Part shown: positions 53,428 to 64,000 of the stretch, piece by piece
Layout: every line of letters starts with the position of its first letter
Position numbering within the stretch: position 1 is the stretch's first letter
DNA from: Gymnothorax reevesii
Taxonomy: Eukaryota; Chordata; Actinopteri; Anguilliformes; Muraenidae
NCBI GenBank assembly: GCA_029721435.1
Contig: CM056578.1
Coordinates: 12,462,313 to 12,526,312 of the forward strand
Reading direction: 5' to 3'
DNA length: 64,000 nt
Notes under the pieces: generated by a model
Told to the model about the DNA's origin: nothing
Database searches by the model: none
The model's input: only the letters and a program-made list of their open reading frames with translations
Position numbers and translations under genes: made by a program

Positions 53428-54416
53428 CGGAACATTCACATTGGCGCGGCGCGTCCGTTGACGGCTACGCCTCCCCATTCATTTGCTATGGAAGGCGGCG
53501 AGCACGTCCGTAGCCGCGGCGCAATGCATGATGGGAGCGGCGCGTCAAATTTTGTGCTTGCGGCGCGTCGAGGAAGCTGGGAAAAATTAAGTTTATGGTA
53601 ATGAATCCGGCAAACGGAACGTGTATATCCAATCAAGTGGTTGAAGGTAGTGTGTACGTTGTCTTCCAGGAACGTGGGCTGCGAAATAATGGTTCCGCTT
53701 ATTGCAAGTGATTCGGGAACACAATGGAGGAAAAGCTTATTATCGCCGTGACGTCCTCTTTTCCTGTTTTATATGACGGTTCCCTGCCTAGTTACAGGGA
53801 CAATGAGAAACGCAACTGCGCATGGAGGAAGGTAGCAGAGATTGTTGGTGTCTCTGGTGGGTTTGAGCATTCTGTCACTGTTAAAAATGAAATAAAATAC
53901 GGTATTGTGCTGCTAAAATTACTGAGACCCAGCGCTCAGCAAAATCGTGTTTTTTGCAGGCCCAGATACGTGCTGCGTAGGAAAATTAGCAAACTACGCA
54001 AACCATTTTACGATACGAAATATGACCATCGGCCTTAGGTCCCATGTTTGATGTATAAGTGAACGGATCAAGTAAAAATGTGCATTTCATGACACTTTGG
54101 GCTTTTCACTGTGGTTTGTTCAATTTGATGTCCAAACATTTCTGTCATTCACCTGTTAGTTCCATTGGAACTGCATGACAATAACGGAATGCATTTATAC
54201 ACAACTGCAGTCCCTCAAAAAATTCAAAATCCATGCGGGAAAAACGACGATTGGATGAATTAATATCGTTGTTAATGAAAACTTGCTTCAGCCAGTTCAC
54301 AGCTGCATTTCGCTTCCAGTGACGTCACTAGAAAACGAGACCGCCCAAAGGCGGCAAAACCTAGGGGAGAGAAGCGTCTGCAGGCGTTGAGGCGCCGCGC
54401 CAATGTGAATGTTCCG
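53428..54416 (+). mobile_element. PIF/Harbinger-like element, copy B, both TIRs intact
   Basis: The left tip CGGAACATTCACATTGGCGC is matched on the right by GGCGCCGCGCCAATGTGAAT and GTTCCG, a longer match than in copy A, where about 20 bp beside the right tip are missing. TGA flanks both sides. The MADF-like frame is at 53724-54038 and keeps the family Trp (CAWRKVAEI). Confidence 0.65.
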
Positions 54417-54440
54417 TGAGCAGGGGGGGGGTGCTACAAG

Positions 54441-54577
54441 GCTGGCTTTGTGATTAAGCCTGACTTCAGCACTTAGTAAAACCAGGATCCTCTTCAAATC
54501 TGGATCATGGACTGAGGTAAAGGAACCTGCTCCGGGTTTTACCTACGCTGAAAGTCAGGCTTAGTCACAAAGGCAGC
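54441..54577. mobile_element. Fold-back MITE, copy B
   Basis: Same hairpin as 5411-5547, with one arm mismatch (aggcagc). Confidence 0.72.
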
Positions 54578-55294
54578 TTCGAAGTAAACCCCCTGCTTTC
54601 GATGTTGACTGACTCGACAAGCTGCTACGACAACCAGGAACAGCCGAACACGTGAAAATGCCCCCCGTCAGCGGCATCAACATGACCGAGAAGCCATGTG
54701 TGTCAATCTCAAAATATTAAAAAAACGTTTCATTTTGAGGGGGAAAAACCTACCGATCAAGCTTATTTTAACTGATGGCAAAGTGCGACGGTCAGGTTAC
54801 TCTGCACTATACGTTATATACAGGCATAATTTAACTCCTAAATTTAGCCATCTTGTAAATTATGATTATGATTCACTTTACTTCACCCAGCAGCGAATTA
54901 GTTAGCTAGCAAACTCAGCAATGTTGAGTTCTTACCAGTGTACCCTGAGTTAGGTTCTGTCTAACGGTGGATCGCTTGATAACTTTAATGCCCGCAAAGT
55001 AACGAATTTCCTCTCAAAACTGCGACTTGGTTAAAATGCAGGTGGTTTCGACAGCTGCATGTGAGGTTTCCGCTAAATGTACCCCCAACCATGACAAGGC
55101 GAAATAGTTAAAAAACCTAAAAGACAAGCGCGTTTCTATTGAGTTTACGCCTCAGAAATTGAGCAGTGGCGAAAATTGAAAATATGACGCGCGTCACACG
55201 CTTCCGGTGGGTATTGGATAATGAAGCAGGAGAAGTGAGTCGCTCATTCGGTTTGGTTGTATTAATTATAGACTGAAGTTAACCAAGAGTCTCT

Positions 55295-55412
55295 TAAAGC
55301 CGATTTCACTCTGGACGCAAAATGATTTTGTCGCACGACAGATTAGATTCGAAGTCAATAAAAAGACGCGAATACACGCGTTCGTTTCGCGTCCTGTGTG
55401 AAAGCAGCTTTA
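55295..55412. mobile_element. Short TIR element, copy B
   Basis: Counterpart of 6277-6394, with TAAAGCCGATTTCACTCTGG at the left and GTGTGAAAGCAGCTTTA at the right. Confidence 0.62.
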
Positions 55413-57441
55413 TCCTTCGGCTTCTCTTGGTTGTCCTAGCTTTTCGCTGTTAGATAGCTACCGCTACCATTTTCACTAGGGTTAAGAGATCTCCTGTTTA
55501 GTCAGCGTGGGGGACATTTAAGTAAGTGGCTAATTCGGGAAGGTTCTATGTATTAAAGCTCATCTCTTCATTGCTCTAAGTTAGCTGCTGTTTCAAGCTA
55601 CAACCGGGGCTACATATCGATAGTGGCAGCGGCTCTGTCACATGTTTCACCAAGTAAAACCTCCGTCCTTCACAACCTTTCAATCAGCTCTCGTTACAAA
55701 GGCCAATCGCACAGCTCTAACGACCCATCTCTACGGAAATAACATCGCTTTCTGTCACTTTCACATTTACATCACATCACAAAGGCTTTCCGTCCTTTCT
55801 TAATATTTAATATACCCCTGACCTCTCAGGGTAAAGCACAGCGTCACGTCAACGTCATTGTCTTCTGACTGGACTCGGCCAACTGTGACGACAATGTCGG
55901 TAGAACAGATGTGTTCTGTTATGTCACGCATCGCTCCTTTAAAAATATGAATTATCTGACTGATAATCATTCGTTGTGGCGATTAAGGGCGAAAACCTCC
56001 CGAGTCTACATATAACAGTGTGATAAACCCATATTTTACGATATGTACAAGCAGTTCTTTTCGGGGGCCTCGAATTGCCCTCCAGCCATGATTAATTCTG
56101 GATTGAGACGGCAAGGTAAGGGTGCCAAAGAAAAATCATGAGTACCAGGCTGCAGCCTGAATTAACGAAACGTGGTTCGAAGTCTAAAGTTTAATCTCAC
56201 TAAACGATTGATTGCTTTAACTGTTAAATTTATTTTAAACGGAATGTCTGACCACTTTGAAACATGAGTTGACAAGTTTACTAAAAAATCCATTATGTAC
56301 TCCTCATAATTGACGATTGATCATAATTTTGATTATGGGCGCCGGAATGATTTAAAAAATGCGTGAAGTCAAATTCATGATACCAGTGGGCAAAAAGATT
56401 GACTTCAGAATATCTTTCCGCTCGGCTAATCCTCTGCAATTGATATCTTGGCCCACATGGTGGCAGTATAGTCCCAAAAATAACAGCTACCGCGTGGCAA
56501 GTGTTTACAGGTCAGGTCAGATCGGGGAGGGGGTATACTACGAAGCAAGATAAATGGGTTAGCGATGTATGTCGAGCCTAAACCTTGGCTTTTCAATGTC
56601 ACGAAGGTGCCTCTCTTTTAACTTGGCTTGATTACCATGGTAACGCTACAGATTCTCAGCTGAGGGAATACGTTACTTATGCGATCTACTGGAATCATAT
56701 ATTGGAAATGTTGCAAATAGGGGCACTTACAGTTGCACGTAAAGTAACATAACGTTGTGTAACTATTATTACTATTATTTAAATAATTATGAAAGCAAAG
56801 CAGCACAGGGCGCACCATGTTCTCATGCTTTGTTTTAACTAGCAGCCAAGTCCTCTTGACAGTGCTGCTACTGCATCTGTTGAAGCGTGTTCAACTATCA
56901 AATAGTATTTTATGCCACTGAAATACTGTAAAATTGCTACGGTGCAACTGGTTAGGGTTAGTGGTGAGATACGATTTTATTAAAATCACGCTGTATAAAA
57001 GAAAAGCAAAGGGGAAAAATACTTTAAACCAAAAATGAAGAAATTAACAAAACGGAGTTTACTCTTGGTATCAGTCAGGTAACATTCAATTTATCATTTA
57101 ATTTCTCTGCTTCATTTGACCGAGAAACTCAAATGATTTCCATTGGTCCTTCATCAGAGGACTTACACATTTACACGGTCGGAAATTTTACGCCAGAATT
57201 CCTCTCTGGCCTTATTAGCAGCAACAGTGTTGCTTTTTACTGTTTTTATATTTTTACATTCCTCATAACTGTCCATAAAAACAACCCACTCCTCCTAGGA
57301 AATTTTAAAAAACTTTATTTATCACCCAGCAACAACTTACATTAAATCCAACGAACAAGTGCATACATCAACCAACAAGAATAGATACATATGCTAACAT
57401 AAATCTCAATCACAATATCCCAAGTCTATGCGCATGCCTAA

Positions 57442-58159
57442 CCCTCAAGCGACCGAGTGGGGTCATAAAGCAAATGTTATTATTTTGAAATGATTAAATT
57501 TTATTGAGGTAGAAAATGCGTACTCTGAGGGGCCACAAACCATCCACCAAATGACAAAAAACACTCAATCCGTTCATCGGGCAAATACTTAGATTTCTAA
57601 TCCAAAAATTATAATAATTATAATTATATAATTATTTTTAGTTTCATAGTAGCTCAGATGAGGTCAAATTTTAGCAATTTTGTCCGTGGACCAATGATAA
57701 CCCCTATGTAAATTTTGGTGCAGATTGCACCATTAGTCTTTTGGGTGAAGTTTGTGATGGGCAGATAGACACACACACAGATGAAAAATATCTTCCTTGG
57801 CAAGGGTACATACAGCTGCAAACCATGTTATTCTAGTTCTGGGAGGCAAGGTTAGTGAATAAAAATTGACCATTGCCATAAATCTATGATAATACGGTCG
57901 AAAAACATGTATATTTTTTGGGGTCAAATGACCACACAAAACTGCATTTTTCTTGGCGTTAAAAAAAAAAATTATCAAAATGCTTAATTTTTAGCATTTG
58001 ATCATTTACTTATATCTGCCATACATAAATGAAGCTGTGCGGATGTGATGAACATAAAAATGTTCATTAAAAGTAAGTATTTTTGCATAAAACACAGCGG
58101 GGTCATTTATGACCCCACTCGGTCATTTCAGTTGCTAAAAATACTCGGTCGCTTGAGGG
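57442..58159. mobile_element. Possibly piggyBac-like element, copy B
   Basis: Counterpart of 8421-9138, with CCCTCAAGCGACCGAG and CTCGGTCGCTTGAGGG tips. Confidence 0.6.
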
Positions 58160-58301
58160 ATAATCGTACAGTCTGTAGCTCTCTGACAGAATGCCTCAAA
58201 AAAATCTTCAGGAAGTCGGGGTGTACGGATTAAAAAGGTTAGATGACACTGAAATAAATCTGGGAATATTTTCGATAATAACTAATTTATTGATTAAGAC
58301 A

Positions 58302-58741
58302 TCTGCACCTCCTGAGTGGTTGAAGGACAGGGCGTACCATGCTGGCCCCGCCACTGTGTGGTCCTTAGTGGTCACGCTCTTTGAGCTTGTTTTTGGTCAT
58401 CAACCATTTAACCCCAAAACGGGCAGAGTGTGAACATGCTCCTTAACTCCAGAGGGCTGTCCTCAGGTGAGTTTACACTTCTTTTGCAGAGCGACTCTCT
58501 CCAATCACATACACTCTCTTAAGCTCCTTTCACCTCATCTCTCCAATCGCTAACGCACTTGTTTCCACCAACAGAAATCGGAGATTTCAGCAGCTGGTGC
58601 TTAGCGCCCAGGGTGGAGGACAGAGCTACACTGGATGAGCTGACTGTTCACCACAGGCTTCAGCCCATCTGCGCAGTACCAGGTAGCCATTTTGGACCTC
58701 AGAAAAGGGTCTTATCCTTGTTGAGAAATCACGAAAGTTAG
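58302..58741 (+). pseudogene. PIM-like kinase unit 1 remnant, copy B
   Basis: Exon d at about 58302-58466 and exon e at 58575-58682, with the open frame running to TAG at 58739-58741. It carries the same missing upstream exons, missing acceptor and frame break (TGA near 58433) as copy A, so the unit was already dead when the 49-kb block duplicated. Confidence 0.85.
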
Positions 58742-58821
58742 ATCAAGCTGAAGGAAGGACCAAAATGGGAACATAGTGACCAGCGCAGTAGTGACAAATG
58801 TGTGTCTGCTTCATGTTGAAG

Positions 58822-61137
58822 AACATAGAGAGGAGTGCAGAGAGGAAGATAATGTGGACCCTGAGGACCTCTATATGATTGGATCGCAACTTGGAGAGGG
58901 CGGGTTTGGCTCGGTGTACGCAGGGTTCCGCATCGATGATGGAGTTCAGGTAAGCTGTTGATCACACCATATTTCCATAAATATCCTCGACGCATTGTCT
59001 CTCTGGTCTCAAAGTGTCATTAATCTTTGCATAATAATTTTATTTGACGTTCCCTTGCGTATGACCAAAAACCTTTCAACTCCATTCAACTTTAATTCTT
59101 GTTTAGACAATGATATGTCGCCTCCATTCTTGCTTTGCTTTATTATCCCCCGCCAACACGAAGTGGGAGGGGGATATAGGTTTGACCTCCGTCCGTCCGT
59201 CCGTCCGTGCGTCCGAGATAAAGGGGACAGCTTTACTCAGAAACTACTACAGATACAGTAACCAAATTTGGTGTGTAGCTTCAGACCATAAAGGCCTTGA
59301 TTGAGTTCGAAAATGAGAAGCGCACGATTGGCGGGGGATGTTGTAGACCATGTCGACTTGTTTTCAATGCTATACTTGAAATGTTGCTTGGCATTATTAG
59401 CTTTTTTTGTTGCAATATTTATTCAACTGTAAAATATGACAAAATGTTTTGTATGTTTTAATCAGGTCGCCCTAAAATTTGTTGACAAATGGAAGGAGGA
59501 TGAATTACTTGTGAGTACTGGAAATCACATTTGTCAAACTCTGACTTGTTCACTGCCCACCATTTTAACATATTAGATGGTGGTTATCACCTTTAAATTA
59601 GTTTTAATTTTGTCTTTGATGTGCGGAAAAGCTGTCTTGTCATCTTGAATGTGTGCTGCAATGAGTAATCTAAAGACATTATAGCTGACAGAGCTGCTTA
59701 AAATAGGCAAAATATTTGACCATTGACTGAGGAGTCATGGGAATAAATGAGCCATATCACTCTTTTGCGTATTTTAAACACCTTTGGCATCGATTGATCG
59801 CAAAATAGTGATGCTGCTCATTGGTCCCCTTGGCTCATGGGACCCCAGTCTCCCCTACTCCAGTAGAGGTTTGAAAAGCGCTGATGTGGATGATGAGATT
59901 GCTACTGTTCAATGTTATTATGCTCATGCTATAGACCAAAGCACTAGCATGCTGCACATCGGAATTGTGGTAGACTCAGAAGTGTAAGGAATTTTTGGGA
60001 AAAGCTAGATCTCGCTATTTTTTTGCATATTCACGATTGCTCTAATTACAGCCAGATTATGCCCTGTCTTACCAAACCTAACTTCCTCTCACTCTGCAGC
60101 CGGGACAGAGGGTTGCGACTCCAAGGGAAGTGTGGCTCACGAGTCTTGTCAACCAAAATGGGGGCCATCGGAACGTCTTGAAATTGTATGAGTGTTTCAA
60201 CAAACCAGACCAATATGTCATGGTGCTGGAGCGGCCAGATCACTGCATGGACCTTGCAGAATTCATGGCCTCCCAAAATGGGCGATTGAACGAGGAAATG
60301 GCGAAAGTTGTGATGACGCAACTTCTGCAGGCGCTTGTGCACTGCCAGGAGCGTGGTGTTTTCCATCGGGACGTGAAACCGGAAAATGTCCTGATTGAGA
60401 AAAATACGATGCGTGCCATCTTAATCGATTTTGGGTGCGGGGATCTGTGGAAGGATGCTCCATACACCACGTATGCAGGTCAGTGAGAGGATTGCTTTGG
60501 ACCTTTTAAAGCATTTGGAAGAGTGTTAATACTGACAGTCTAATAGGCACTGGAAGTTCGTTCTGTGTCTCAGTGGAACATTGAGCGTGCCAATCTAACC
60601 AGGTCCTTCCACTTATATAGGCAGTTCTATGACTTGGTCGTATGGTTTTCCAAGGTTTTATCGACACTTGTATCTGTTGCTCTTTCAGGTACTGAGTTAT
60701 TTGCACCTCCTGAGTGGTTTACAGAGGGGACGTACCATGCTGGCCCCGCCACTGTGTGGTCCTTAGGGGTCACGCTCTTTGTGCTTGTCCTTGGTTATGA
60801 ACGGTTGTTCAGCTTTGACAAGCAGAGCGGGCTCCTCGACTCCAGAGGGCTGTCCTCAGGTGAGTTTACACCTCTTTTGCGGAATGACTCTGTCCAATCA
60901 CATACACTCTTTTCAGCTCCTTTCACCTCATCTCTTCAATCGCTTACACTCTTATTACCACCAACAGAAATCGGAGATTTCATCGGCAGGTGCTTAGCGC
61001 ACAGGGTGGAGGACAGGGCTACACTGGATGAGCTGACTGTTCACCACTGGCTTCAGCCCATCTGCGCAGTACCAGGTAGCCATTTTGGACCTCAGAAAAG
61101 GGTCTTTTCCTTGTTAATGAGAAATCACGAAAGTTAG
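58822..61137 (+). CDS. PIM-like kinase domain, unit 2, copy B
   Basis: Exons by direct comparison with copy A: a 58822-58949, b 59466-59510, c 60100-60478, d 60689-60859, e 60968-61075, or reading on to TAG at 61135-61137. All splice sites and catalytic motifs are kept (LGEGGFGSVYAG, VALKFVDK, LERPD, HRDVKPEN, DFGCGD, APPEW, VWSLG). Amino-acid changes against A are few: Ile to Val in GHRNVLKLY, Thr to Ala in WKDAPYTTY, and Leu-Arg to His-Arg in CLAHRVED. The intron between d and e happens to be open, so d, e and the tail form one frame of 190 residues from 60565; the shared GTGAGT donor and CAACAG acceptor argue that it is still spliced. Confidence 0.84.
59145..59339. mobile_element. MITE ATCCCCCGCCAA, copy B
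   Basis: Counterpart of 10124-10318, in the same intron of unit 2. Confidence 0.75.
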
Positions 61138-61217
61138 ATCATGCTGAAGGAACGACCAAAATGGGAACATAGTGACCAGCGCAGTAGTGACAAATCTGTT
61201 TCTGCCTCATGTTGAAG

Positions 61218-63864
61218 AACATAGAGGGGAGTGCAGAGAGGAAGATCATGTGGACCCTGAAGACCTCTATATGATCGGATCGCTGCTTGGAGAGGGCGGG
61301 TTTGGCTCGGTGTACGCAGGGTTCCGCATCGATGATGGAGTTCAGGTAAGCTCTTGACCACACCATATTTCCATGAATATCCTTGACGCATCCTCTCCCC
61401 ATTTATGAAAAACTGCCATTTGTCTTTGCATTTTAATTACCAGCCCTGACAAGGTGGGTCTGCTTTCAGTACTTGTGCGAGTTCGTTCGCTGCGCCAGCC
61501 ATCGCTTTCACTGCACTTGGTGTTTCGCCAATAACTTTCTTGCTGTCTTCAACTTATTTCTAGTACTTTTATCACAGTTATTATTGCCCTGGGGAATTTT
61601 TTTGGCATAATCACCGACCACTTCAAAGATCAAGGTCATGACAACTGGCTACACCCCTGAAAGTGCTTCTTAACACCGTAGCTTCAAAAGTATTTATGAT
61701 AGAAAGCAGAAAAAACTTGGAACCTCACAACTACTGAAGAAGCCTCAGCTTCTATTAACTTTTGAGCAAATTCCATGCAAGGTCAAGGTCACAACAAGGT
61801 CATGACATCTGACCACACCCCTCAAAAGGCTTGTTAACACTGTAATTGTATCCCCCGAACGAAGTTCGAGGATACTATGGATTTGGCCTCGTCACGCATC
61901 CGCGTCCGCAGAGATTTTCTTGTGAACGCTCTACAGCCCACATAAGTGCATCGATTCTTTTAAAATTTTGCAGGGACATGTATTATGGTAAGTTCACGAC
62001 ACCTATTGATTTTGGGCACTCTGGGGCCATCTGGGCCCAACTGGGGGGCCTTCGGGGGATACATGTGCTCCGTTGCCGAGTGCTCTAATTTCAAAAGTAT
62101 TTATGATAGAAACCTGTAGCTTTGTGTATAGCAAATGTGAAGCAGGGTAAATCTTCTATCAACTTTGGACGTCACTCCACTCAAGGTGAAGGTCTCAGCA
62201 AAACTATTTCTGTTGAGGGATATATAACTTTCTTGCTATCTTGAACCCATTTAGGGCTTTAGTCAAAGTTATTATACCGCTAGGATATTGTTTTGGCATA
62301 ATGACTGGTCACCTCTAAGGTCAAGGTCATGAAATCTGGCCATGCCCCTCAAAATACTTCTTAACACAATAATTTCAAAAGATTTTATGACACCAAGCTG
62401 GGGCTTGGTATATAGCAACTATCGAACAAGGCTCGGCTTCTATCAACTTTTCGGCAAATTCCGTTCATGATCAAGGTCACAGTCACTAGTAGCACCTAAG
62501 ATCCGAGAAAGTGCACCTTTTTCTGAGAAATTCCTACTAAAATTTAGTTGTAGAATACACCAAGGTTTACTGAATATTTGAGGCCAAGTCAGTAAAACTC
62601 AGAAAAATTTAACCGAGGTGTCCCGAAGTCTGTCCGTTTTACATAACTTTTGACAACACCTTGATTTTCACTTTCTCTCAAGGTGCCCTCTTTTAAAAAT
62701 GACATCATGTATCTGATTTGTTTGTGATTTGGTACTTTTGCAGATTGAATATATTCTGAATACTGAACAAGTGTTTTTATTGTTCTTAATATAATGGCTG
62801 TGGTCTGCCCTTTGCCAGTTCCTGTATGCAGCACAGGCACAGCAGTCTGAACTACAGTACTGACCATTCCAAAGTTCTCACGAAATTTGGCAAATATTCA
62901 TGTTTTTTCATAGATCTGAAAATTTTGCAGTGGCTGAAAAAATTGTAATAGTTTTGCTTTAAAAATTTGGTAGCCAAAAAAAATTAAGGAAAATTCGCAG
63001 GACGAATTATCACTGAATATTCGGCGAATTTCTGATTGCGGAAATTTGGAATGGCCAGAACTGTAAGCCAGTACTTCATTCAGACTGCATCTAGGCCCTG
63101 ACTTATCAGCACTGCCTGTTCAACGAGGTGCAGTGTAATTAATTTGCTTAATTAATTGGTGCTTGGACTTCAGTGCCGGAGGAAGGTCTTTAATGAGGCA
63201 TGTGTTTAGACGGTCTTTGCTCACACCAGAAAAAAGGAGGTGTAGAGGCCTAGCAGACAAACTTCGGCCTATTTTGGTAAAATTTTTCCGAGGTTAACAG
63301 AGTTGGTCTCAAATCTTCAGTCAACCTTGGTGTATTCTAAGTTTTTACGGGAATTTCTTGGAAAAAGGTTCACTTTCTCGGCTTTTGGGTGCTACTAGTG
63401 AGTGAAGTCATGGTCATGGATGTACTCAAATCAAACTTCTTGTTCACACAATGTTTTTATATGTTTGATTATTCTTCGTCAAATTTACTCATGTGTCTCA
63501 AGGGCAGGTGGAATGGAGGGGCTGCTGTGTTTTTGCAGTGTCCCACAACCACTTTTCTAGTTTTATTTGATGACATGAGACATGCATGAGACAAATAAGT
63601 TTCTGACTCTGTTGAACTTTTATTATTGTTTAGAATAAGAACTTATGTTGCCTCCATTCTTGCTTTGCTTTCTTTTCCAAGGTATACTTTACAACTCTAA
63701 AATATGAAAAAATGTTGTATGAATTTTATATTAGTGAAATTCATGGAATAAGATTTGTGCTGTAAAAAGAGTGTCTCAAAATTTTGTTGCATTTCTCATC
63801 ATAATGTTGTTATTATCAGGTCGCCCTGAAATTTGTCGACAAACAGGAGGAGGAGGAACTTGTT
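61218..63864 (+). CDS. PIM-like kinase unit 3, copy B, first two exons
   Basis: Exon a 61218-61345 with the intact ATP loop LGEGGFGSVYAG, and exon b 63820-63864 with VALKFVDKQEEEELV. The intron is 2.5 kb here, against 5.7 kb in A, because the LINE is absent. The window ends before exon c. The loop glycine that is Ser in copy A is Gly here (GGC at 61304), making B the more likely active version of unit 3 if its remaining exons are intact. Confidence 0.8.
61849..62061. mobile_element. MITE TATCCCCCGAA, copy B
   Basis: Counterpart of 12828-13040, with the same perfect 11-bp tips. Confidence 0.75.
62456..62473. other. Empty target site of the LINE
   Basis: AAATTCCGTTCATGATCA occurs once, followed directly by AGGTCACAG. 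In copy A the same 18 bp occur on both sides of the LINE. Confidence 0.95.
62484..63400. mobile_element. Long-TIR element, copy B
   Basis: Counterpart of 16699-17613, with CACTAGTAGCACC and GGTGCTACTAGTG tips. It contains the 36-bp segment in reverse orientation at 63103-63138. Confidence 0.7.
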
Positions 63865-64000
63865 GTGAGTACTGTGCATCATTTGTCAAACTCTGAATTG
63901 TTTACTACCCACCGTTTTAGGATATTAGATGGTAGTTATCACCTCTTTATTAGCTTTGATTTTGTCCAAATCAAAAGATGTTTTAGTTTGGTATCCTGAG

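Larger units (their letters stand above)
49022..64000 (+). repeat. Long direct duplication, copy B
   Basis: Counterpart of 1-18213, without the LINE. It runs to the window end inside the intron after exon b of kinase unit 3. Its left limit is unknown because the matching DNA left of base 1 is outside the window. Confidence 0.97.

Overview
The window looks like teleost fish genomic DNA. The only host-type coding material is a cluster of intron-containing serine/threonine kinase exons of the PIM family, on the + strand. The remainder is dense with transposons typical of fish: Tc1/mariner, hAT, PIF/Harbinger-like and piggyBac-like elements, an L1/Tx1-type LINE, an L2-like LINE tail and a Ty3/gypsy LTR element. 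No tRNA, rRNA, CRISPR or prokaryotic feature was seen. All statements come from reading the sequence by eye; no searches or alignments were run.

Layout. Bases 1-18213 (copy A) recur in the same orientation at 49022-64000 (copy B), so the window shows 1.3 periods of a roughly 49-kb direct repeat. Each copy starts with about 8 kb of non-coding DNA and old transposons, followed by a kinase cluster. The cluster holds a dead two-exon remnant (unit 1), a five-exon kinase unit with all catalytic motifs (unit 2) and a longer unit (unit 3) that is complete only in copy A. The copies differ by scattered substitutions, small indels, a 3.2-kb LINE present only in A (B keeps the empty target site), and a perfect 36-bp inversion. 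Between the copies, 23-49 kb holds no host gene that I can recognise. It contains a truncated Tc1 with an open transposase frame (24.0-25.3 kb), a decayed Tc1 (25.7-26.8 kb), an L2-like tail (about 30 kb), a Gmr1-type gypsy element with integrase encoded before reverse transcriptase (30.86-36.90 kb, - strand), a GAATGC/GCATTC-rich region (37.0-39.3 kb), a three-copy tandem unit carrying insertions and a solo LTR (39.8-47.7 kb), and a 151-bp tandem repeat ending in the start of copy B.

How the genes may work together. The kinase units sit head to tail only 139-142 bp apart, the size of introns here. Every exon boundary in the cluster is phase-compatible, the first exon of each unit has no upstream in-frame ATG but does have a candidate phase-1 acceptor, and the last kinase exon of each unit ends at a possible phase-1 donor. 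The array could therefore be one transcript encoding several tandem PIM-like domains; separate genes with unseen start exons remain possible. In copy A, unit 3 has lost the third glycine of its ATP loop, and a hAT transposon splits its penultimate exon, so the reading frame now stops inside the transposon.
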